A program made the translations under genes and the position numbers. Shown here one piece after another: positions 39,001-51,000 of a stretch of DNA of 64,000 nt (the stretch's first letter is position 1; every line of letters begins with the position of its first letter). The stretch is from NCBI RefSeq assembly GCF_042477335.2, contig NC_091260.1:51603001-51667000 (forward strand). Direction: 5' to 3'. Source of the DNA: Ovis canadensis. Its lineage: Eukaryota > Chordata > Mammalia > Artiodactyla > Bovidae. A model generated the notes under the pieces. That model was not told the origin of the DNA and ran no database searches. It saw only the letters and a program-made list of their open reading frames with translations.

Positions 39001-42000
39001 TTTGCCCAGTGACTAAACTGTTGACAGTAAGTATCACTCCATGGGGGCTTCCCTGGTGGCTTAGATGGTAAAGGAACTGCCTGTAATGTGGGAGACCTGA
39101 GTTCAATCCCTGGGTCAGGAAGATCCCCTGGAGAAGGGCATGGCAACCCACTTCAGTATTCTTGCTTGGAGAATTCCATGGACAGAGGAGCCTGGCGGGT
39201 TACAGTCCATGGGGTCAAAAAGAGTCAGACATGACTGAGTAACTAACACTTTCACCTTCACTTCACTACTCCATGGAGAATAGAGAGATAGGAGCACAGT
39301 TAACATTCATGCTTTGGGACATGATGGAGTGACAAAGCTCAGAATTACCCCTCCTGCCTAAAAAAATAAGAAAAATGACATATATATATATATATATATG
39401 TGTATATATATATATACACACACACATATATACATACATGTAACACAATTATTTCAGACATTGGACAACAGGCAACAAAGGATGGTGATTCCTGCAATAA
39501 GGAGAACAATGAGGAGCCCAACTATGGTTCAGGCTACAGAGCCAGGGGCGGCATCTAAATCGAATTGGGATGTCCTGCTGGGCTGAGAAGATAGACTTGG
39601 ATTTGAGGGAAGGGTAGCTTCACTGGTAGCTCAGTTGGTAAAGAAGCTGCCTGCAGTGTAGGAGACCCGGGTTCCATCCCTAGGTTGGGAAGATCCCCTG
39701 GAGAAGGAAATGGCAACTCACTCCAGTATTCTTGCCTCTGTTCCTATGGACAGAGGAACCTGGTGCGCTACAGTCCATGGGGACACAAGAGTCAGACACG
39801 ATTTAGCAACTGCCACCAAACGACTGCCACCATCATGACCATTGGGCTTCTCTGGTGTCTCAGACAGTAAAGAATCTGCCTGCAATGCAAGAGACCTGGG
39901 ATCAATTCCTGGGTTGGGAAGACCCCTGGGAGAAGGGAATGGCAACCCACTCCAGCATTATTGCCTGGAGAATTCCATGGACAGAGTACTGCAGGCTGCA
40001 GTCCATGGGGTTGCAGAGTCGGAGATGACTGAGCCACTGACAACACTAACCACGATGATGACTATTAATAGAATTTCCAGGGCAAAACACTAGAGGTGCA
40101 GAAAGAGAAGGTGAGCCCTAGAGATGTGCAGAAAGATCTTCCAAGTCTCGGCTGAGAGCTGACTTGTGCAGATGTGTATGGAAAAATACCAGAAATGGGA
40201 GAAAGAATCACAGGGAGGGAGTAAGCTTAACAATTCCTAAAACTTACATAGGGCTGGGACTATATTACCACCAGGGAGAATGTGACCACCAGGCAGGGAA
40301 GGACTTTCTGATGCACAAAGTATTGGGTAGTGTCCCTAGGAGGATATTGCCTGAGTAGTGGGGCCAGAATGTTGTTATTTAGCGGTTCAGTCGTGTCTGA
40401 CTCTTTTGCGACCCCATGGACTATATAGCCTGCCAGGCTCCTCTGTTGATGGGATTCTCCAGGCAAGAATACTGGAGTGAGTAGCCATATTATATCCTCC
40501 AGGGGATCTTCCCAACCCAGGGATCAAACCTGTGTCTCCTACATTGGCAGGCAGATTCTTTATCGCTGAGCCACCTGGGAAATCAGGGCCCAATTAGCCC
40601 TACGATAAAAGGCTGTTTTAGACCCACCCTTACCAGTCTTAATGTAACTTCGAAAGGTTAAAACTGATTGCACATAACATTATTGCATGCCCAATAATAT
40701 TTAAAGGCATATAAAATTGGGCACTTAGCCATATAAAATTTGTAACATGTGGCATTCTATACAAAGGCATTCAAAAAAGCCAGAAAATATAACCCACAGT
40801 CAGAAGAAACATCAATCAATAGGAACAAACACAGCAATACATAGATAATAGAATGAACAGACAAGGATGTTCATTTAACTCTTCTAAATAAATTTCATTT
40901 GTTCAAGGAGATAGAGGGGAAAAATGCATATGATGAAGAGAGAAATGAAGGATATGAGAAAGATCCAACTTAAACTTCAAGAAATAAAAACACACTGGAT
41001 TGTATTAATCACAGATTTGGTGCTACAAAGGAAACGATCAGTGAATGGGAAAAATGGAGCAGTAGAAATGAATACAAAATAGAATCAGAGAGAAAAAAAT
41101 TGAAAAAAAAAAAATGAAACCAGGATCAGCAACTTTGGGACACATGTGATTGGATTTTGAAAATGGTAGTGGGGGAGTATGAAGAAAAAAAAAACTTCTG
41201 AAAAATTTCCGAATTTGACAAAAACTACAAACCCACAGATTCAAGAAGCTCAGTGAACCCCAAGCAAAACAAATGTGAAGAAAACCACACTGAGGGACAC
41301 ACTAATCAAACTGCTGAAAACCAGCAATAAAGAGGAAATGTTAAAAGAAGGATTCATTTTCATCCCCAATTTCTCTACTGTCAATTCCATATCCAGTTGT
41401 TTTAACACATAGGAATTTCCCCTGAGTCTTAAAACCAAGAATACATTCAGTCACATGAAAAAATATAATAGATGTATTTTAAAAATTAGGAAGCTGTTTC
41501 AAAGCATTTCACACAACAGGAGTGCCACAGAAGAAAGAACTTAGAGAAACTTGTACTTTTTAAAGAGTCGCCCAAGAAAATTTTGCTATGTGAAATGGTA
41601 CACGTGAACTTTAGGGTTGGGTTTAAATTGATCAAGCAGGGTTCAGTCAACCACATCCTGCCCCGCTGGATAATCAGGGGCTTTCTCCTTGAAATGTGGA
41701 AATGTCCCTTTGTACTCTCTTGATAAAATATGGCCAAGGAATTTGAGGTTTACTTTTCCTTAAGAGAATAAGTGCTGTGCTGTTTGGATCGTAGAACACC
41801 TGACTCATTAAGCCTGTGATAACATGCATCCTCACTGACAGAAGGTGAGTCGAGAGAGTTCACCATCAAAGAATTCAGCGTGAGTGTGACTAGACACCCA
41901 CACATGACAAAGGCCAGCATGTCACAGCTGCCTGAGGGCTGGGAGCAGAGGCAAGGCACTTTCACGCTCGCGTGGCTCAGCCCAGGTACACAGTCAGAGC

Positions 42001-45000
42001 CGCTTCACAAGCCCTGTGTCTTATTCCATTTTAGAAGCTGGGGAAGTCAACACATTCTCAAGTGGCAGTTGTGGTGAACGTGCAATTAGTCAAGAAAAGA
42101 AAAAACAAAAACAAAATTAAAAGCGGAGTAAAGAGCCTCTTTACCTGCCCTCACCCACACAGAACTTCATTTCAGCAATGCAATTGTACTATTTGTCTAT
42201 TCTAAGGTGACATTTTCCACAAATCATAACATATTGCTGAAGGAGCTGTTTTGATATTCCCATAAAAGAACTCTGTGTGTGGTGTGATCTGGCAAGTGCT
42301 GGGAATACGTAAGTCATGTGAAGTCAAGTAGGGCTCTCCAGTGGCTCCCTTGTCATGGGCTTTCTGAGGAGTGGGCACTGGGTGGGCGAGGGGACAGGGA
42401 AGAGCTCAGAAATCAACTGCTCCCCAAACCCAGGTGGTGTTCTGATATGTATATTTGAGTTTCTGTTTCATGCAGCAGTCAACTTTCTCTAAGAAATTCA
42501 CACCTTTGGTGAAGGAGCTTTCTGGTTTTGCTCAGCGCTTGCTGGTACAAATTACCAACACTTTATGTTCATCTCATGTTTGTGCAAAAAGATGTTTAAC
42601 TGGATATCCTGTGTTCACTGGCACATACTGCAAAGAGTGAAGGTTGTTACTTTCATGACTGCACACTTGTTAAAATCTTAAGCCAACAAGTGTTGCTCTG
42701 CTGTTTGTGTTATTACACAAAATCATCTTTAGAGGTTGTAAGTCCAGGTCCAGGACAGTGAAAGAATTCACAAATTGCTTGGGAAGTAAGTCGGCCCAGT
42801 CAGTTATGTGTCTTTCTTCATCGGCCTTGAAGAGCCTCTTCAGTGTGTCAGTGCTGTTTCCTCTGGCTCAGCTGCCTGAGTGTGGGAATGTCAGGGTTGT
42901 CTATGAGCACGTTATCCATTAATTGAGGAAGAAAAGAGAAGCAGCAAGAGATGTGATCTTTCAATGGTGAAATACACGGGAGATACCGGCGCTGAGAGAT
43001 TATCACCTGATTCAAAATCAGCACCTTATGAACCTTTCGTGTCTACCAGCTTTGTGAAGTGGTGGGCACTAAGATAAATTTCTTTGCTGTTGTTCAGTTG
43101 CTCAGCCGTGTCTGACTCTTTTGCAATCCCATGAACTGTAACCCGCTAGGCTCCTCCATCCATGGGATTTCCAGGCAAGAATACTGGAGTGGGTTGCCAT
43201 TTCCTTCTCCCAGGGATCTTCCTGATTCAGGGATTGAACCCCGTGTCTCCTGCATTGGTAGGCAGATTCTTTGCCACTTTAGGGAAGCCTTGAATTCCAT
43301 TAGCAGACACAAACTAAGTCACTTACACCCTTCTTAGTTATGGTGTTTCATTCTAACTCACTCTCTTCTTACTCAAACTTCTCAAAAGATGAATCGACTG
43401 TCTTATCTTCACTTCCTAAAGAACAACTTATTCCATCAGTCTTCTGCAATCTAGATTCTGTACTCTCTTCAAATTGTTCTGGCGAGGGTCACAGTTACAT
43501 CCTATGTGCAAATCCATTGGCCAGGTACCATGTTACTGGATTACCCATCACTTTACACACTTCCCTCGGGTGATCTCATCCATTCATAACTTCAACATTT
43601 GCCTACATGATAGTGACTGGCTTCTGCATCTGCCATATCAGATGGGACATTTCTGCCTGCATTTCCCACAGACATTTCAAAGTCAGCTTGTCAAAAACCA
43701 TCTCATCATTCAGCATGCTCATGATCAAAGGGGAAAAAAAGCAAATGTGTCCTTTCCCTGTCTGTGTTTACTGTAACTGTTGTTGCGACTTGCAAAATAT
43801 TGGGTATTGGGCATTGGGCTGATTAAAATCTCTGCAGGTGAGTCTGATAAAAAGCCAAGGTTAAGAACTTGGGAGGAGGACAATGATGTTTGCTGTGATT
43901 TCTTTAAGAGCCCTTAGCTCTGCAAGCAGTTTGGACTTTTTCAGGCCCTCCTTTTCCCAGGGGGTGAAGTGGGGGTAGGTGGGAGCAGACTTCTGCCTAG
44001 GACCTGGGCAGTACCTGTGCTGCCTCTGGGAGCCTAAACATGGGCCATGAGACCTGGCATGGTGAGATCAGGGAGTAATACACTTCTTAGGTCAAAAGTA
44101 CTCTGATAGGATTAGTGCCACCAGGGGCCGGGAGTGACCTGCTTATACTGTTCATAAGTGACGGTGCCCAGCTGCTCTGCATCCAGGGCCTTGAACCTCT
44201 GCAGGGTCTCCAGAAGCTCCTCCTCCAGGGGGATGGGCCAAGGCAGCGCTACGACTAACAAGAATTTCCGCCAGTCCACGGACTCCGAGTTTGTTACCAA
44301 CAAAGATGCTAATTCCTGCAACTAGAAGAAAACAGGAAATGCCATTGGGATATTTGTATGATTCTCTTGTGACATTCCACCTGCTTGCATTTCATAGTGA
44401 GAGGTTCTGGCAAAGGAAGCAAAATTTTTAGCTTGGTTAATACAGTCAGAGCTGACTTGTTCCCTCAGATTCTACCAAGCAATCCATGCCAGACAGAACC
44501 TAGAGAGTGTTTCCATTTTTGCTTCCTTGACATTTGTGGGTTTTGCTTACTGTTATACAAGGAATTGGATTTCCCAGGTGGCACTAGTGGTAAAGAAACC
44601 GCCTGCCAATGCAGGAGATGCAAGAGATGTGGGTCTGATCCCTGAGTTGGGAAGAACCCTGGAGGAGGGCATGGCAACTCACTCCAGCATTCTTGCCTGG
44701 AGAATCCCATGGACAGAGGAGCCTCGCAGGCTGCAGTTCATTGGGTCACAAAGAGTCAGACACGATTGAAGTGACTTAGCACACACACATGCACACAAGG
44801 AATTAACGTTTGTGACCACAGTACACTTTGTACCTTTCCAACAGAGGAGGAATAAAGATGATATGAATGTGGGAGGGCTCGACAGCTTGTAGGGAAATAT
44901 TCTTTAACCATCTTGTTTTCTTAAGGAGCAGAATATGATTAAAGCAAGCCTAAATCATCTACTGTTACTCCTTAGGATCACTCCATCTGGTAATAATAGG

Positions 45001-48000
45001 TACAAACTCATTGGCTGACCCTCACAGTCTCCGTAAGGTTTCACTGACTGTGAACATCATCACTTGTTTTCAAATACTGTGTATGAACATACTACGTGTC
45101 TTAACTTGAAGTTCTTTCATTTGTTTATTTATCGGCTGCCTACAATGCAGGAGACCTGGGTTTGATTCCTGGATTGAGAAGATCCCCTGGAGAAGGCAAT
45201 GGCAACCCACTCCAGTACTCTTGCCTGGAAAATCTCATGGACAGAGAAGCCTGGTAGGCTACAATCCATGGGGTCACAAAGAGTTGGACACAACTGAGTG
45301 ACTTCAGTTTCTGCTAAATGTCAGATACTGTGAATGGACTGGTTATTTTAAAACTATTGACTTATCAATCAAAGAAGAGAATTCTCAAGGCTTGAAACCC
45401 AAACAAAATTGAAGCTTACTTCCGGTTGAGTGAGGTTCATCCAACTAGTAGGAAAGTTGTTTGTTCCAAGGTTCAGAGTTACCAAATCCAGCAGAATGTC
45501 AGCAAATGCTTTATTTCCTATTATACCTACAATACAAGGATAAATATTTTTTGGTGTTATATGATCTGTTTATTTTGCTAAAAATGGAATAAATAATGAA
45601 TATTTGTATAATCATTTTATTTAAAACTTCAACCTATAGAGAAACATTAGACATTTTGAAAATACAAAAATATTAATCAATTTCCTGATTCTCTTTCATG
45701 GTTGTTTCTCATCTAAGTCAACATGTCTTTTTTGGCTTAGTAATAACTCATTCCAGACTGGGTAAAATACTGAGACTTTATATTTTGGTTTGGAGTCTTC
45801 TTTGACCTTTTATTCAGAATAGGTTGATTGAATTAAAAATAGTTCATTATTCTTATTATTATTTATATTATTAAAATGAATACTATTGTTTACAGTAATA
45901 TTCCTGTTATTCAGTAGGGCACTAGAGTACAACATTTTGGCAAATATGGGATAAAGATGTTTCAAACACATGCATATCACCACTGTGATCAAAATAACAC
46001 ATTTATCCTCATTTTGCTTTTTTTAGATCAGAATATATTTGTTTGGGTTAAATTTAGGGATATTTGAATCACTAAATTACTGGGTTGGAAGTGCTGATTT
46101 AGTTATCTAATTGGCTCAAACATTCTGATATATTTTATAAAAGGTCACTTTGAAATTTTTGAAGGCTTTTGCTCTTAAACATGAATCTACTTTACTATAT
46201 TTGTTTAGTCTGTTGCTTATTTCAAATTGCATGCACATGCATTAAAAAAGAAGTAGGAAAGCAAAAATAAGTGTATCTGCTTAAAATATGTCTAACTCCC
46301 ATAGCAGAGGTACCTTCTAGAGCCAGGAGACACTCCCACATGTATTCAGGTAACTGTCAGGTCCAGAGAATACAGCTATTTTTCTTTGTTTAGGAATAAA
46401 AAGAGTGAAATAGGCATAGAGTCTCACATTTTTCTTCCTATATCTAAGTTTTTAGCATTTCTCAAGTCCAACATGAACTTTATTAATAATTTCCTCTAAC
46501 CTTGGGAAAAATGTAGTAATCATTAAAAAATGTCAATGGTTCAAATAAAATACACAAGGTTTAGATCTGGAAGGTAATTTTCTGTGTAGCAAGAGCAGAA
46601 TATTTCTTTCTTTGATATGACTGGCCATTCAGCAGGTTGTTCAGAAACAAATTCTCTATCCTTTTTGACCAAACCTGAATATCCAATTTTAAAGAAATGA
46701 GAATAACTTCCCCAGGTACTGGAATTTTTGGTAAAATGAGCTTTGTATGATACTACATTGGTTTTCAGGTAAGTTAGAAATAAATCATTCATCTTCCTTA
46801 AAATGAAACCACAAATAAACTCAACTGAAACCATGAAGAGGCTCAAAGTATTTAAAATTTCTGGTAGATTTGTGAAATAGTTCCACTGTCTCTAATACCT
46901 ATGGCACAAGCAAAGTGTTCTAAGAAAATACTTTCAGTTCACATCAGGATTATTTATCTGGGGACTTTAGTGTGAAATGCAAAAACTATTTTGGTCTTCG
47001 GCCTTGTTTCTTAAATGGCCAAGGCATATAATAATGTGACTTTCACATATAATGCAGTAATGGAAATAGATAAGCTTACAAATTTTGTTTACAGATTAAA
47101 AAACCAATTGGCCCTAAGTTATTTATCTAATGCAGCCATCCATTATAATAATCCCGGAAAAACAGTTTATTGTAAGCCAGGCCTAAAGGCACTCTTGGTC
47201 ATAATTATAGTCCGGTTACCCTTAGCAATAATGCTCAGAAAGATGACATCAAGATAGTATCATTGCTTAGAAGTATACACTTCACTCAAAGAGTGTGAAA
47301 GAATGTGTGACTATAAAACTAGATTTAGAAGGTTATAGGAAAACCAATCTTTAGATTTTTGCTTTGTATGTCTGGATGATGCCAAATGCCTTTTGTGTTT
47401 GATGTGAAGACTGGTGACTTAAATTTCAGGGTTTTGAAAACAGTTCTTTTTGCTAGGATCAATGATGAGGTCGATATTTATCACATTACTCGTCACTTTC
47501 ACCAAGGCTTTCTGAGTTTGATGAGCAGTCTGAGTTAGGTCTTGTGTCCTCAGTTGAGGATGGTGTTCTCGTATTCCATAAATGAATGGCTTTCCTAGGG
47601 TCAAAGTTGTTAATGTCTGGAGAATTCAACTGAATTATCAGGAGATCCGTCATGTTGTCAGCCTTGACCTTGGCATGCGTTTGGGACCTGATGCGCTTCA
47701 TCTGACTAAAGCCACGTCCTGCCTCAGCTGAACTTGCAGGCAGGCTCAGCACGAGGTCAATGAGTGTCAGGATGTTTGGATACTTGTGTAAATAAACAGA
47801 ATTCACAAAATCCCAGGTCAGTTTGCGAATGTTCTGAAATCTAGGAGAAAAAAAATGAAAAATGTGAAAGATGGAGACTCCTAAGTTTTACCCCAATATT
47901 TATAAATCAGCTAGGTTACTTATGCTTACCTAGAGTAGATCTCCAATTTCAACATGCTCCATTCTGTGTCTACTTGGTCAATTTTCACCTTGGCTGCCTC

Positions 48001-51000
48001 TAATACTGGTTCATAATGTGCAATCAGGATGGCCACCTCTTTTTCTCCAAATTCTGCAATCGATATGCCAAAGAAAAGGTCACATATCTGACAGACACGT
48101 GTACAGGCGATCAAAGAACAACAGAATCAGAGCCAGTGCTCCTGGGTTACCTTGATTTATTTTTGCCGGCCACAGTTTAAAGCTTCCAATCGTGGTTGCC
48201 TTCACCACATCTTGGTTGGCATCTCTGAAACAGCCTCGCAGCCTCTTGATAAGATGTGTTAAAATAATGTTTCTCACATCAGAAATGTTTCCCTTTCCTC
48301 CGAGGCAGTTACCATGAAAGTGTGTGACCGAATCCACCCCACGTTCTTTCGGCCCTGGTCTAGGAGGGGAAAAAAAATTGCCCCAAGAGACGATTACCTG
48401 TAAAAGCCTCTGGCAAATGGTTCCCAAGTAGCTGTCTGGTTTTGATAGACTCTCAGATCACCCCGGACTCCTCACCTTGTCTGATAAATTTGGAGAATTT
48501 CCAGTGTTGACTCTAAGGTGGCAAATACATCAGCAATTGAGGAATTTCTGTTCTGATTGACGTGGGACAGTATGCTAAGGACATTGATGACATCCACCAA
48601 GAAGTGGACAAATTTGACAATGTCTGCCTGGAGGAGAGACTCCAGGAGTTCTTCGGCTTTCTGATGACTGCTGTTGCTTCTGCTTTCTTCTGTCTGCAAC
48701 ACAGGTTGGGAATAAAATAGTGGTTTATCTTTCTCAAAATTATCTCAAATTGCTCAATAAAAGTATTTTTTTTTAAATTCTGAAAATCTGAAATAGTACC
48801 ATATTTCAAAATTACTTACTGACTGCAGCTGCTGGACAATTGCTGGATATCCCTTGAGAAAGTTCTGGAGGGCAGCCTGCAATCCCTGAAGCCACCTCCG
48901 GCCTCTGATTTGAGAGGGCATCGCAGGTTGAAGGTGGAGGCCCTTGAAAGCAGTCACCAGAGCACTCCTGTGAGCAGGAGAATCGTGATAGAAGCGGTAC
49001 ATGCTATGCAGAAGGTCTTTCACACGGCTGTAGAGGGGAACGCTCTGGAACACCGCCTGGTAAGACAGTTCGAGGTGATGGGCAAAGCAGTAAACAGGCA
49101 GCACACCTGGCTGGATTTCCCTTAAAAGCAGGGCCACTGCGCTGCCGTTTTCTCCCTCTGAACCTGGAGCTCCATCGCTTCCGAAACCCACCAGTTTCTT
49201 TGCCCAGTCTTGGTTCGACAGTCGAAGTTGAAGATTTCTCTCCAGAGTTTTCTCGATGGCACGTTTTATCGCCCAGGGCTCCTTCTTCTCCACGGTCTGT
49301 ACCCCGACGATTTGGCAGTGCACTTTCCCTGCGCGGGCAAACTGCACATATACGAGTTCAGCTTTCTCAGCTGAACTGTCTGCAATCCCATCACTGAGGA
49401 CGGAGAAGAACTGACTTTTTTCTAACTTCTCTCTTAGAGTTCTCCGTTCCACTTCAGCAATAAAGTAGGTAAAAGTTCTGGCCGATTTACTGGTTCTGAA
49501 CACCGGGCCGATATCAACTCCCTTCATATCGTCCAGCGAACACATCCAGAGGAAGTCTTTGAGGGGACGTCCGGTCTTGGCGATGGCGTGGCAGGACCGG
49601 AACAGGTTCTCCACCCTGCCGAGGGTCACCTTGCTCATGGTCCTCACCGTCAGCTCCGTGGTAGCTCTGCTCCCTGGAGAACCACTTGTGGCTTCCATGA
49701 GGGACGCCTTGGCGTGAGCCTCGCTCAGATGATGCGCGTTGAGAAATTCAGTCCTGAAGTTATCCGTGCCATAAAAAAAACTGACCTGATTTCCCTTTGA
49801 TGTCACTCCATGTTTACGACACAGGCCGCAGAACATAAGATTTAGTATCTCATCATATACAAGCCAAGGGTATTTTTTAAGCCAAATTTTCAAAAATTGA
49901 TTGTTCCTCTTTGGGAGGTAATGGTCAAGCTTCCAAGGCCTTTTCTGCTTCTTGGTGAATCCACTCACATTGTCTGGAGGATCCCTGCCTTTAAAATAAC
50001 TCCATGTTGTTATTTTAAGTAATTTCTGATGCCTACTGGCAATTTTAATGCCCATCCCCCACTCTGAACTTAATATTTCTAGAACAATCCTAGGGAGGGC
50101 TTACCCCTTACTAGGCATTTTGGGAGTGCTCCAAGGGCTTTATATCATTTACTTGTCATCACCCAGTATCCCTATTTTATATAGTTAAGAAAGTGGGTCA
50201 GTTACTAGTACTGATAGCCAGTTTGTGGATTAAAAAACCTAAGGCACAGAAAGGGTAATTAACTTGTCCAGGGTCACAGTGGCCATCCACGGTGGAGTTG
50301 GGGTTAGCTAGCAGGTGGTCTTACCTAGCCCCCCACTGTTGCACACTTCATATTACAGGTTCCTCCTGTGGGCAAAGGGTGCTATGGTCTCCTTCTCCCT
50401 AAAACTGTTTCTCCAGGCAGGAGAGGGGCATGGTCTTTTGCTGTTAATTGCCTTCTCTGGGTGAAAACACAGGAATCACAGGACAGGTAGGGCCTTGCCT
50501 CTGCAGGGTTTGCTTTGGACACCTCTCCCCTCCCGCCTCAGCCCTGCCTTCTCTGGCATTGGTTGGTTGCTACAAATAGGGGGTCCTAGTGGGAAGCTCT
50601 TGTAGAGCACAGGGAGCCCAGCTCAGTGCTCTGTGATGACCTGGAGGAGGGTTCAGTGAAGGGAGGGTGGGTGTGGAAGGGAAGCTCAAGAGGGAGGGGA
50701 TATGTGTATACTTATAGCTGATTCACCTTATTGTACAGCAGAAACCAACACAACACTGTAAAACTATTATCTTCCAATTAAAAAAACAATTTGAACATTT
50801 ACTGATACTAAAAGAAGTTATATAGTTTAGATTCTACATTTAGATCTATAAAAAAAGGGGGAGGGCATCCTTCCTAGATTATTTTGCAAAGGAGCTGTGC
50901 CTCATCTTTTTCCTTTCCCTTAAGGTCTAATTTCTGACACTCATTTATCTGCCAGAGAGAGGAATATGTATTTATCTGGACAGAAGGACAAAATAATTAA

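Larger units (their letters stand above)
37385..44138 (-). other. SPEF2: SPEF2 intron rich in Bov-tA
   Basis: About 6.8 kb with seven SINEs, an L2 piece and an L1-like tract. Bases 41480-43080 and 43300-44130 hold nothing that I can name. Confidence 0.75.

Noticed and set aside
48054..48114. Alternative start of hAT-like exon 4 at the CTGTCAG acceptor (48094)
   Set aside because: It would enter in the wrong phase after exon 3 (ends on one base). The downstream ATTGCAG acceptor gives WPAKINQ-EFGEKEV in frame and fits the family.
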